Shown: in pieces, positions 22,471 to 36,112 of the stretch
Layout: the number at the start of each line of letters is the position of its first letter
How positions within the stretch are numbered: position 1 is the first letter of the stretch
Source: Rhabditoides inermis
Lineage: Eukaryota > Nematoda > Chromadorea > Rhabditida > Rhabditidae
DNA length: 64,000 nucleotides
Assembly: GCA_963966185.1 (NCBI GenBank)
Contig: CAWZYM010000283.1
Location: forward strand, 568,001-632,000
Direction: 5' to 3'
Notes under the pieces: generated by a model
Seen by the model: the letters and a program-made list of their open reading frames with translations, nothing else
Told to the model about the DNA's origin: nothing
The model's database searches: none
Made by a program: the position numbers and the translations under genes

Positions 22471-25400
22471 TGTTTTGCCTGAAACCAGAACACCCCGCTT
22501 TCCACGCGACCCGACTCCCACTCTGTACCCGAGAAGATTCTTCACAAAGTTCATCCTCACAAGTTGTTTTATTGGACACGTTTCACGCGAGATCAGTGCC
22601 GGGCATGGCGCCGAAACATTGCGCCGAAAACTCCTTTTTTCGGCGCGAATGTTTCGGCAGCCGAAAGCACAGACACGTGTGCGTCCGCATATCTCACGCC
22701 ATCCAAAGATTCGCAATCAACCTGTCTCTCTAGCCTTGTGGCTAGGATGGTCTATGATTGTTTGCCAGGCGCGGGCTTGATTCCGGCTGCCATCAAAAGT
22801 TTTTGCCGCATAACAAGCACACGTTGTAGATGTTCACAAGTTGTTTTGCCTGAAACCAGAACACCCTTTCCACGCGACCCGACTCCCACTCTGTACCCGA
22901 GAAGATTCTTCACAAAGTTCATCCTCACAAGTTGTTTTATTGGACACGTTTCACGCGAGATCAGTGCCGGGCATGGCGCCGAAACATTGCGCCGAAAACT
23001 CTTATTTTCGGCGCGAATGTTTCGGCAGCCGAAAGCACAGACACGTGTGCGTCCGCATATCTCACGCCATCCGAAGAATCGCATTCAACCTGTCTCTCTG
23101 GCCTTGTGGCTAGGGTGGTCGATGATTGTTTGCCAGGCGCGGGCTCGATTCCGGCTGCCATGAAAATTTTTTGCCGCATAACAAGCACACGTTGTAGATG
23201 TTCACAGGTTGTTTTGCCTGAAAGCAGAACACCCCGCTTTCCACGCGACCCGACTCCCACTCTGTACCCGAGAAGATTCTTCACAAAGTTCATCCTCACA
23301 AGTTGTTTTATTGGACACGTTTCACGCGAGATCAGTGCCGGGCATGGCGCCGAAACATTGCGCCGAAATCTCTTATTTTCGGCGCGAGTGTTTCGGCAGC
23401 CGAAAGCACAGACACGTGTGCGTCCGCATATCTCACGCCATCCGAAGAATCGCATTCAACTTGTCTCTCTGGCCTTGTGGCTAGGGTGGTCGATGATTGT
23501 TTGCCAGGCGCGGGCTCGATTCCGGCTGCCATCAAAATTTTTTGCCGCATAACAAGCACACGTTGTAGATGTTCACAAGTTGTTTTGCCTGAAACCAGAA
23601 CACCCCGCTTTCCACGCGACCCGACTCCCACTCTGTACCCGAGAAGATTCTTCACAAAGTTCATTCTCACAAGTTGTTTTATTGGACACGTTTCACGCGA
23701 GATCAGTGCCGGGCATGGCGCCGAAACATTGCGCCGAAAACTCTTATTTTCGGCGCAAATGTTTCGGCAGCCGAAAGCGTGTGCGTCCGCATATCTCACG
23801 CCATCCGAAGAATCGCAATCAACCTGTCTCTCTGGCCTTGTGGCTAGGGTGGTCGACGATTGTTTGCCAGGCGCGGGCTCGATTCCGGCTGCCATCAAAA
23901 AAATTTTGCCGCATAACAAGCACACGTTGTAGATGTTCACTAGTTGTTTTGCCTGAAACCAGAACACCCCGCTTTCCACGCGACCCGACTCCCACTCTGT
24001 ACCCGAGAAGATTCTTCACAAAGTTCATCCTCACAAGTTGTTTTATTGGACACGTTTCACGCGAGATCAGTGCCGGGCATGGCGCCGAAACATTGCGCCG
24101 AAAACTCCTTTTTTCGGCGCGAATGTTTCGGCAGCCGAAAGCACAGACACGTGTGCGTCCGCATATCTCACGCCATCCAAAGATTCGCAATCAACCTGTC
24201 TCTCTAGCCTTGTGGCTAGGATGGTCTATGATTGTTTGCCAGGCGCGGGCTTGATTCCGGCTGCCATCAAAAGTTTTTGCCGCATAACAAGCACACGTTG
24301 TAGATGTTCACAAGTTGTTTTGCCTGAAACCAGAACACCCTTTCCACGCGACCCGACTCCCACTCTGTACCCGAGAAGATTCTTCACAAAGTTCATCCTC
24401 ACAAGTTGTTTTATTGGACACGTTTCACGCGAGATCAGTGCCGGGCATGGCGCCGAAACATTGCGCCGAAAACTCTTATTTTCGGCGCGAATGTTTCGGC
24501 AGCCGAAAGCACAGACACGTGTGCGTCCGCATATCTCACGCCATCCGAAGAATCGCATTCAACCTGTCTCTCTGGCCTTGTGGCTAGGGTGGTCGATGAT
24601 TGTTTGCCAGGCGCGGGCTCGATTCCGGCTGCCATGAAAATTTTTTGCCGCATAACAAGCACACGTTGTAGATGTTAACAGGTTGTTTTGCCTGAAAGCA
24701 GAACACCCCGCTTTCCACGCGACCCGACTCCCACTCTGTACCCGAGAAGATTCTTCACAAAGTTCATCCTCACAAGTTGTTTTATTGGACACGTTTCACG
24801 CGAGATCAGTGCCGGGCATGGCGCCGAAACATTGCGCCGAAATCTCTTATTTTCGGCGCGAGTGTTTCGGCAGCCGAAAGCACAGACACGTGTGCGTCCG
24901 CATATCTCACGCCATCCGAAGAATCGCATTCAACTTGTCTCTCTGGCCTTGTGGCTAGGGTGGTCGATGATTGTTTGCCAGGCGCGGGCTCGATTCCGGC
25001 TGCCATCAAAATTTTTTGCCGCATAACAAGCACACGTTGTAGATGTTCACAAGTTGTTTTGCCTGAAACCAGAACACCCCGCTTTCCACGCGACCCGACT
25101 CCCACTCTGTACCCGAGAAGATTCTTCACAAAGTTCATTCTCACAAGTTGTTTTATTGGACACGTTTCACGCGAGATCAGTGCCGGGCATGGCGCCGAAA
25201 CATTGCGCCGAAAACTCTTATTTTCGGCGCAAATGTTTCGGCAGCCGAAAGCGTGTGCGTCCGCATATCTCACGCCATCCGAAGAATCGCAATCAACCTG
25301 TCTCTCTGGCCTTGTGGCTAGGGTGGTCGACGATTGTTTGCCAGGCGCGGGCTCGATTCCGGCTGCCATCAAAAAAATTTTGCCGCATAACAAGCACACG

Positions 25401-25501
25401 TTGTAGATGTTCACTAGTTGTTTTGCCTGAAACCAGAACACCCCGCTTTCCACGCGACCCGACTCCCACTCTGTACCCGAGAAGATTCTTCACAAAGTTC
25501 A
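22470..25501 (+). repeat. 1474-bp four-monomer tandem duplication
   Basis: Units starting at 22567, 22935, 23306 and 23677 are repeated in the same order at 24041, 24409, 24780 and 25151, an offset of 1474 bp. Diagnostic shared variants are CTCCTTTTTTCGG, CATGAAAATT, GCCGAAATCTC (near 23364 and 24838), the 8-bp-loss unit and A7T4 (near 23898 and 25372). One difference was found: C at 23203 against A at 24677. The matching ends at CATCCTC/CATTCTC near 24028/25502. Confidence 0.88.
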
Positions 25502-28500
25502 TTCTCACAAGTTGTTTTATTGGACACGTTTCACGCGAGATCAGTGCCGGGCATGGCGCCGAAACATTGCGCCGAAAACTCTTATTTTCGGCGCGAATGT
25601 TTCGGCAGCCGAAAGCACAGACACGTGTGCGTCCGCATATCTCACGCCATCCGAAGAATCGCATTCAACCTGTCTCTCTGGCCTTGTGGCTAGGGTGGTC
25701 GATGATTGTTTGCCAGGCGCGGGCTCGATTCCGGCTGCCATGAAAATTTTTTGCCGCATAACAAGCACACGTTGTAGATGTTCACAGGTTGTTTTGCCTG
25801 AAAGCAGAACACCCCGCTTTCCACGCGACCCGACTCCCACTCTGTACCCGAGAAGATTCTTCACAAAGTTCATCCTCACAAGTTGTTTTATTGGACACGT
25901 TTCACGCGAGATCAGTGCCGGGCATGGCGCCGAAACATTGCGCCGAAAACTCTTATTTTCGGCGCGAATGTTTCGGCAGCCGAAAGCACAGACACGTGTG
26001 CGTCCGCATATCTCACGCCATCCGAAGAAACGCATTCAACCTGTCTCTCTGGCCTTGTGGCTAGGGTGGTCGATGATTGTTTGCCAGGCGCGGGCTCGAT
26101 TCCGGCTGCCATCAAAATTTTTTGCCGCATAACAAGCACACGTTGTAGATGTTCACAAGTTGTTTTGCCTGAAACCAGAACACCCCGCTTTCCACGCGAC
26201 CCGACTCCCACTCTGTACCCGAGAAGATTCTTCACAAAGTTCATTCTCACAAGTTGTTTTATTGGACACGTTTCACGCGAGATCAGTGCCGGGCATGGCG
26301 CCGAAACATTGCGCCGAAAACTCTTATTTTCGGCGCAAATGTTTCGGCAGCCGAAAGCGTGTGCGTCCGCATATCTCACGCCATCCGAAGAATCGCAATC
26401 AACCTGTCTCTCTGGCCTTGTGGCTAGGGTGGTCGACGATTGTTTGCCAGGCGCGGGCTCGATTCCGGCTGCCATCAAAAAATTTTTGCCGCATAACAAG
26501 CACACGTTGTAGATGTTCACTAGTTGTTTTGCCTGAAACCAGAACACCCCGCTTTCCACGCGACCCGACTCCCACTCTGTACCCGAGAAGATTCTTCACA
26601 AAGTTCATCCTCACAAGTTGTTTTATTGGACACGTTTCACGCGAGATCAGTGCCGGGCATGGCGCCGAAACATTGCGCCGAAAACTCTTATTTTCGGCGC
26701 GAATGTTTCGGCAGCCGAAAGCACAGACACGTGTGCGTCCGCATATCTCACGCCATCCGAAGAATCGCATTCAACCTGTCTCTCTGGCCTTGTGGCTAGG
26801 GTGGTCGATGATTGTTTGCCAGGCGCGGGCTCGATTCCGGCTGCCATCAAATTTTTTTGCCGCATAACAAGCACACGTTGTAGATGTTCACAAGTTGTTT
26901 TGCCTGAAACCAGAACACCCCGTTTTCTACGCGACCCGACTCCCACTCTGTACCCGAGAAGATTCTTCACAAAGTTCATCCTCACAAGTTGTTTTATTGG
27001 ACACGTTTCACGCGAGATCAGTGCCGGGCATGGCGCCGAAACATTGCGCCGAAAACTCTTATTTTCGGCGCGAGTGTTTCGGCAGCCGAAAGCACAGACA
27101 CGTGTGCGTCCGCATATCTCACGCCATCCGAAGAATCGCATTCAACTTGTCTCTCTGGCCTTGTGGCTAGGGTGGTCGATGATTGTTTGCCAGGCGCGGG
27201 CTCGATTCCGGCTGCCATCAAAATTTTTTGCCGCATAAAAAGCACACGTTGTAGATGTTCACAAGTTGTTTTGCCTGAAACCAGAACACCCCGCTTTCCA
27301 CGCGACCCGACTCCCACTCTGTACCCGAGAAGATTCTTCACAAAGTTCATTCTCACAAGTTGTTTTATTGGACACGTTTCACGCGAGATCAGTGCCGGGC
27401 ATGGCGCCGAAACATTGCGCCGAAAACTCTTATTTTCGGCGCGAATGTTTCGGCAGCCGAAAGCACAGACACGTGTGCGTCCGCATATCTCACGTCATCC
27501 GAAGAATCGCATTCAACCTGTATCTCTGGCCTTGTGGCCAGGGTGGTCGATGATTGTTTGCCAGGCGCGGACTCGATTCCGGCTGCCATCAAAAAATTTT
27601 GCCGCATAACAAGCACACGTTGTAGATGTTCACAAGTTGTTTTGCCTGAAACCAGAACACCCCGCTTTCCACGCGACCCGACTCCCACTCTGTACCCGAG
27701 AAGATTCTTCACAAAGTTCATCCTCACAAGTTGTTTTATTGGACACGTTTCACGCGAGATCAGTGCCGGGCATGGCGCCGAAACATTGCGCCGAAAACTC
27801 TTATTTTCGGCGCGAATGTTTCGGCAGCCGAAAGCACAGACACGTGTGCGTCCGCATATCTCACGTCATCCGAAGAATCGCATTCAACCTGTCTCTCTGG
27901 CCTTGTGGCTAGGGTGGTCGATGATTGTTTGCCAGGCGCGGACTCGAATCCGGCTGCCATCAAAAAATTTTGCCGCATAACAAGCACACGTTGTAGACGT
28001 TCACAAGTTGTTTTGCCTGAAACCAGAACACCCCGCTTTCCACGCGACCCGACTCCCACTCTGTACCCGAGAAGATTCTTCACAAAGTTCATCCTCACAA
28101 GTTGTTTTATTGGACACGTTTCACGCGAGATCAGTGCCGGGCATGGCGCCGAAACATTGCGCCGAAAACTCCTTTTTTCGGCGCGAATGTTTCGGCAGCC
28201 GAAAGCACAGACACGTGTGCGTCCGCATATCTCACGCCATCCAAAGATTCGCAATCAACCTGTCTCTCTGGCCTTGTGGCTAGGGTGGTCTATGATTGTT
28301 TGCCAGGCGCGGGCTTGATTCCGGCTGCCATCAAAAATTTTTGCCGCATAACAAGCACACGTTGTAGATGTTCACAAGTTGTTTTGCCTGAAAGCAGAAC
28401 ACCATTTCCACGCGACCCGACTCCCACTCTGTACCCGAGAAGATTCTTCACAAAGTTCATCCTCACAAGTTGTTTTATTGGACACGTTTCACGCGAGATC

Positions 28501-31500
28501 AGTGCCGGGCATGGCGCCGAAACATTGCGCCGAAAACTCTTATTTTCGGCGCGAATGTTTCGGCAGCCGAAAGCACAGACACGTGTGCGTCCGCATATCT
28601 CACGTCATCCGAAGAATCGCATTCAACCTGTCTCTCTAGCCTTGTGGCTAGGATGGTCTATGATTGTTTGCCAGGCGCGGGCTTGATTCCGGCTGCCATC
28701 AGAAGTTTTTGCCGCATAACAAGCACACGTTGTAGATGTTCACAAGTTGTTTTGCCTGAAACCAGAACACCCTTTCCACGCGACCCGACTCCCACTCTGT
28801 ACCCGAGAAGATTCTTCACAAAGTTCATCCTCACAAGTTGTTTTATTGGACACGTTTCACGCGAGATCAGTGCCGGGCATGGCGCCGAAACATTGCGCCG
28901 AAAACTCTTATTTTCGGCGCGAATGTTTCGGCAGCCGAAAGCACAGACACGTGTGCGTCCGCATATCTCACGCCATCCGAAGAATCGCATTCAACCTGTC
29001 TCTCTGGCCTTGTGGCTAGGGTGGTCTATGATTGTTTGCCAGGCGCGGGCTTGATTCCGGCTGCCATCAAAAATTTTTGCCGCATAACAAGCACACGTTG
29101 TAGATGTTCACAAGTTGTTTTGCCTGAAAGCAGAACACCATTTCCACGCGACCCGACTCCCACTCTGTACCCGATAAGATTCTTCACAAAGTTCATCCTC
29201 ACAAGTTCTTTTATTGGACACGTTTCACGCGAGATCAGTGCCGGGCATGGCGCCGAAACATTGCGCCGAAAACTCTTATTTTCGGCGCGAATGTTTCGGC
29301 AGCCGAAAGCACAGACACGTGTGCGTCCGCATATCTCACGCCATCCGAAGAATCGCATTCAACCTGTCTCTCTGGCCTTGTGGCTAGGGTGGTCTATGAT
29401 TGTTTGCCAGGCGCGGGCTTGATTCCGGCTGCCATCAAAAATTTTTGCCGCATAACAAGCACACGTTGTAGATGTTCACAAGTTGTTTTGCCTGAAAGCA
29501 GAACACCCTTTCCACGCGACCCGACTCCCACTCTGTACCCGAGAAGATTCTTCACAAAGTTCATCCTCACAAGTTGTTTTATTGGACACGTTTCACGCGA
29601 GATCAGTGCCGGGCATGGCGCCGAAACATTGCGCCGAAAACTCTTATTTTCGGCGCGAATGTTTCGGCAGCCGAAAGCACAGACACGTGTGCGTCCGCAT
29701 ATCTCACGCCATCCGAAGAATCGCATTCAACCTGTCTCTCTGGCCTTGTGGCTAGGGTGGTCGATGATTGTTTGCCAGGCGCGGGCTCGATTCCGGCTGC
29801 CATCAAATTTTTTTTGCCGCATAACAAGCACACGTTGTAGATGTTCACAAGTTGTTTTGCCTGAAACCAGAACACCCCGCTTTCCACGCGACCCGACTCC
29901 CACTCTGTACCCGAGAAGATTCTTCACAAAGTTCATTCTCACAAGTTGTTTTATTGGACACGTTTCACGCGAGATCAGTGCCGGGCATGGCGCCGAAACA
30001 TTGCGCCGAAAACTCTTATTTTCGGCGCGAATGTTTCGGCAGCCGAAAGCACAGACACGTGTGCGTCCGCATATCTCACGTCATCCGAAGAATCGCATTC
30101 AACCTGTCTCTCTGGCCTTGTGGCTAGGATGGTCTATGATTGTTTGCCAGGCGCGGGCTTGATTCCGGCTGCCATCAAAAGTTTTTGCCGCATAACAAGC
30201 ACACGTTGTAGATGTTCACAAGTTGTTTTGCCTGAAACCAGAACACCCTTTCCACGCGACCCGACTCCCACTCTGTACCCGAGAAGATTCTTCACAAAGT
30301 TCATCCTCACAAGTTGTTTTATTGGACACGTTTCACGCGAGATCAGTGCCGGGCATGGCGCCGAAACATTGCGCCGAAAACTCTTATTTTCGGCGCGAAT
30401 GTTTCGGCAGCCGAAAGCACAGACACGTGTGCGTCCGCATATCTCACGCCATCCGAAGAATCGCATTCAACCTGTCTCTCTGGCCTTGTGGCTAGGGTGG
30501 TCGATGATTGTTTGCCAGGCGCGGGCTCGATTCCGGCTGCCATCAAATTTTTTTGCCGCATAACAAGCACACGTTGTAGATGTTCACAAGTTGTTTTGCC
30601 TGAAACCAGAACACCCCGTTTTCTACGCGACCCGACTCCCACTCTGTACCCGAGAAGATTCTTCACAAAGTTCATCCTCACAAGTTGTTTTATTGGACAC
30701 GTTTCACGCGAGATCAGTGCCGGGCATGGCGCCGAAACATTGCGCCGAAAACTCTTATTTTCGGCGCGAGTGTTTCGGCAGCCGAAAGCACAGACACGTG
30801 TGCGTCCGCATATCTCACGCCATCCGAAGAATCGCATTCAACTTGTCTCTCTGGCCTTGTGGCTAGGGTGGTCGATGATTGTTTGCCAGGCGCGGGCTCG
30901 ATTCCGGCTGCCATCAAAATTTTTTGCCGCATAAAAAGCACACGTTGTAGATGTTCACAAGTTGTTTTGCCTGAAACCAGAACACCCCGCTTTCCACGCG
31001 ACCCGACTCCCACTCTGTACCCGAGAAGATTCTTCACAAAGTTCATTCTCACAAGTTGTTTTATTGGACACGTTTCACGCGAGATCAGTGCCGGGCATGG
31101 CGCCGAAACATTGCGCCGAAAACTCTTATTTTCGGCGCGAATGTTTCGGCAGCCGAAAGCACAGACACGTGTGCGTCCGCATATCTCACGTCATCCGAAG
31201 AATCGCATTCAACCTGTATCTCTGGCCTTGTGGCCAGGGTGGTCGATGATTGTTTGCCAGGCGCGGGCTTGATTCCGGCTGCCATCAAAAGTTTTTGCCG
31301 CATAACAAGCACACGTTGTAGATGTTCACAAGTTGTTTTGCCTGAAACCAGAACACCCTTTCCACGCGACCCGACTCCCACTCTGTACCCGAGAAGATTC
31401 TTCACAAAGTTCATCCTCACAAGTTGTTTTATTGGACACGTTTCACGCGAGATCAGTGCCGGGCATGGCGCCGAAACATTGCGCCGAAAACTCATATTTT

Positions 31501-33000
31501 CGGCGCAAATGTTTCGGCAGCCGAAAGCGTGTGCGTCCGCATATCTCACGCCATCCGAAGAATCGCAATCAACCTGTCTCTCTGGCCTTGTGGCTAGGGT
31601 GGTCGACGATTGTTTGCCAGGCGCGGGCTCGATTCCGGCTGCCATCAAAAATTTTTTGCCGCATAACAAGCACACGTTGTAGATGTTCACAAGTTGTTTT
31701 GCCTGAAACCAGAACACCCCGCTTTCCACGCGACCCGACTCCCACTCTGTACCCGAGAAGATTCTTCACAAAGTTCATCCTCACAAGTTGTTTTATTGGA
31801 CACGTTTCACGCGAGATCAGTGCCGGGCATGGCGCCGAAACATTGCGCCGAAAACTCTTATTTTCGGCGCGAATGTTTCGGCAGCCGAAAGCACAGACAC
31901 GTGTGCGTCCGCATATCTCACGCCATCCGAAGAATCGCATTCAACCTGTCTCTCTGGCCTTGTGGCTAGGGTGGTCTATGATTGTTTGCCAGGCGCGGGC
32001 TTGATTCCGGCTGCCATCAAAAATTTTTGCCGCATAACAAGCACACGTTGTAGATGTTCACAAGTTGTTTTGCCTGAAAGCAGAACACCCTTTCCACGCG
32101 ACCCGACTCCCACTCTGTACCCGAGAAGATTCTTCACAAAGTTCATCCTCACAAGTTGTTTTATTGGACACGTTTCACGCGAGATCAGTGCCGGGCATGG
32201 CGCCGAAACATTGCGACGAAAACTCTTATTTTCGGCGCGAATGTTTCGGCAGCCGAAAGCACAGACACGTGTGCGTCCGCATATCTCACGCCATCCGAAG
32301 AATCGCATTCAACCTGTCTCTCTGGCCTTGTGGCTAGGGTGGTCGATGATTGTTTGCCAGGCGCGGGCTCGATTCCGGCTGCCATCAAATTTTTTTTGCC
32401 GCATAACAAGCACACGTTGTAGATGTTCACAAGTTGTTTTGCCTGAAACCAGAACACCCCGCTTTCCACGCGACCCGACTCCCACTCTGTACCCGAGAAG
32501 ATTCTTCACAAAGTTCATTCTCACAAGTTGTTTTATTGGACACGTTTCACGCGAGATCAGTGCCGGGCATGGCGCCGAAACATTGCGCCGAAAACTCTTA
32601 TTTTCGGCGCGAATGTTTCGGCAGCCGAAAGCACAGACACGTGTGCGTCCGCATATCTCACGTCATCCGAAGAATCGCATTCAACCTGTCTCTCTGGCCT
32701 TGTGGCTAGGATGGTCTATGATTGTTTGCCAGGCGCGGGCTTGATTCCGGCTGCCATCAAAAGTTTTTGCCGCATAACAAGCACACGTTGTAGATGTTCA
32801 CAAGTTGTTTTGCCTGAAACCAGAACACCCTTTCCACGCGACCCGACTCCCACTCTGTACCCGAGAAGATTCTTCACAAAGTTCATCCTCACAAGTTGTT
32901 TTATTGGACACGTTTCACGCGAGATCAGTGCCGGGCATGGCGCCGAAACATTGCGCCGAAAACTCTTATTTTCGGCGCGAATGTTTCGGCAGCCGAAAGC
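25502..33000 (+). repeat. Mosaic segment reusing earlier variant blocks
   Basis: This segment is satellite throughout. The variant order around 26618-28300 resembles 21080-22760 (offset about 5538 bp, with the GCATAAAAAGC marker near 27235). The same marker recurs near 30931 in a block that then joins a different neighbour near 31270, where GGCCAGGGTGGTCGATG is followed by GGGCTTGATTCC. Single-base novelties include CCGATAAG near 29172, TTGCGACG near 32213 and CATCAGAAG near 28698. Two units here have A3T8 tracts (near 29806 and 32388). Confidence 0.78.
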
Positions 33001-36000
33001 ACAGACACGTGTGCGTCCGCATATATCACGCCATCCGAAGAATCGCAATCAACCTGTCTCTCTGGCCTTGTGGCTAGGATGGTCGATGATTGTTTGCCAG
33101 GCGCGGGCTCGATTCCGGCTGCCATCATTTTTTTTGCCGCATAACAAGCACACGTTGTAGATGTTCACAAGTTGTTTTGCCTGGAACCAGAACACCCCGC
33201 TTTCCACGCGACCCGACTCCCACTCTGTACCCGAGAAGATTCTTCACAAAGTTCATCCTCACAAGTTCTTTTATTGGACACGTTTCACGCGAGATCAGTG
33301 CCGGGCATGACGCCGAAACATTGCGCCGAAAACTCTTATTTTCGGCGCGAATGTTTCGGCAGCCGAAAGCACAGACACGTGTGCGTCCGCATATCTCACG
33401 CCATCCGAAGAATCGCATTCAACCTGTCTCTCTGGCCTTGTGGCTAGGGTGGTCGATGATTGTTTGCCAGGCGCGGGCTTGATTCCGGCTGCCATCAAAA
33501 GTTTTTGCCGCATAACAAGCACACGTTGTAGATGTTCACAAGTTGTTTTGCCTGAAACCAGAACACCCCGCTTTCCACGCGACCCGACTCCCACTCTGTA
33601 CCCGAGAAGATTCTTCACAAAGTTCATCCTTACAAGTTGTTTTATTGGACACGTTTCACGCGAGATCAGTGCCGGGCATGGCGCCGAAACATTGCACCGA
33701 AAACTCTTATTTTCGGCGCGAATGTTTCGGCAGCCGAAAGCACATACACGTGTGCGTCCGCATATCTCACGCCATCCGAAGAATCGCATTCAACCTGTCT
33801 CTCTGGCCTTGTGGCTAGGGTGGTCGATGATTGTTTGCCAGGCGCGGACTCGATTCCGGCTGCCAACAAAAATTTTTGCCGCATAACAAGCACACGTTGT
33901 AGATGTTCACAAGTTGTTTTGCCTGAAACCAGAACACCCCGCTTTCCACGCGACCCGACTCCCACTCTGTACCCGAGAAGAGTCTTCACAAAGTTCATCC
34001 TCACAAGTTGTTTTATTGGACACGTTTCACGCGAGATCAGTGCCGGGCATGGCGCCGAAACATTGCGCCGAAAACTCCTTTTTTCGGCGCGAATGTTTCG
34101 GCAGCCGAAAGCACAGACACGTGTGCGTCCGCATATCTCACGCCATCCAAAGATTCGCAAGCAACCTGTCTCTCTAGCCTTGTGGCTAGGATGGTCTATG
34201 ATTGTTTGCCAGGCGCGGGCTTGATTCCGGCTGCCATCAAAAGTTTTTGCCGCATAACAAGCACACGTTGTAGATGTTCACAAGTTGTTTTGCCTGAAAC
34301 CAGAACACCCCGCTTTCCACGCGACCCGACTCCCACTCTGTACCCGAGAAGATTCTTCACAAAGTTCATCCTCACAAGTTCTTTTATTGGACACGTTTCA
34401 CGCGAGATCAGTGCCGGGCATGGCGCCGAAACATTGCGCCGAAAACTCTTATTTTCGGCGCGAATGTTTCGGCAGCCGAAAGCGTGTGCGTCCGCATATC
34501 TCACGCCATCCGAAGAATCGCAATCAACCTGTCTCTCTGGCCTTGTGGCTAGGGTGGTCGACGATTGTTTGCCAGGCGCGGGCTCGATTCCGGCTGCCAT
34601 CAATTTTTTTGCCGCATAACAAGCACACGTTGTAGATGTTCACAAGTTGTTTTGCCTGAAACCAGAACACCCCGCTTTCCACGCGACTCGAATCCCACTC
34701 TGTACCCGAGAAGATTCTTCACAAAGTTCATCCTCACAAGTTGTTTTATTGGACACGTTTCACGCGAGATCAGTGCCGGGCATGGCGCCGAAACATTGCG
34801 CCGAAAACTCTTATTTTCGGCGCGAATGTTTCGGCAGCCGAAAGCACAGACACGTGTGCGTCCGCATATCTCACGCCATCCGAAGAATCGCATTCAACCT
34901 GTCTCTCTGGCCTTGTGGCTAGGGTGGTCGATGAATGTTTGCCAGGAGCGGGCTCGATTCCGACTGCCATCAAATTTTTTTGCCGCATAACAAGCACACG
35001 TTGTAGATGTTCACAGGTTGTTTTGCCTGAAACCAGAACACCCCGCTTTCCACGCGACCCGACTCCCACTCTGTACCCGAGAAGATTCTTCACAAAGTTC
35101 ATCCTCACAAGTTGTTTTATTGGACACGTTTCACGCGAGATCAGTGCCGGGCATGGCGCCGAAACATTGCGCCGAAAACTCTTATTTTCGGCGCGAATGT
35201 TTCGGCAGCCGAAAGCACAGACACGTGTGCGTCCGCATATCTCACGCCATCCGAAGAATCGCATTCAACCTGTCTCTCTGGCCTTGTGCTAGGGTGGTCG
35301 ATGATTGTTTGCCAGGCGCGGACTCGATTCCGGCTGCCATCAAAAAATTTTGCCGCATAACAAGCACACGTTGTAGATGTTCACAAGTTGTTTTGCCTGA
35401 AACCAGAACACCCCGCTTTCCACGCGACCCGACTCCCACTCTGTACCCAGGAAGATTCTTCACAAAGTTCATCCTCACAAGTTGTTTTATTGGACACGTT
35501 TCACGCGAGATCGGTGCCGGGCATGGCGCCGAAACATTGCGCCGAAAACTCCTTTTTTCGGCGCGAATGTTTCGGCAGCCGAAAGCACAGACACGTGTGC
35601 GTCCGCATATCTCACGCCATCCGAAGAATCGCATTCAACCTGTCTCTCTGGCCTTGTGGCTAGGGTGGTCGATGATTGTTTGCCAGGCGCGGACTCGATT
35701 CCGGCTGCCATCAAAAAATTTGCCGCATAACAAGCAGACGTTGTAGATGTTCACAAGTTGTTTTGCCTGAAACCAGAACACCCCGCTTTCCACGCGATCC
35801 GACTCCCACTCTGTACCCGAGAAGATTCTTCACAAAGTTCATCCTCACAAGTTGTTTTATTGGACACGTTTCACGCGAGATCAGTGCCGGGCATGGCGCC
35901 GAAACATTGCGCCGAAAACTCTTATTTTCGGCGCGAATGTTTCGGCAGCCGAAAGCACAGACACGTGTGCGTCCGCATATCTCACGCCATCCGAAGAATC

Positions 36001-36112
36001 GCATTCAACCTGTCTCTCTGGCCTTGTGGCTAGGGTGGTCGATGATTGTTTGCCAGGCGCGGACTCGATTCCGGCTGCCATCAAAAATTTTTTGCCGCAT
36101 AACAAGCACACG

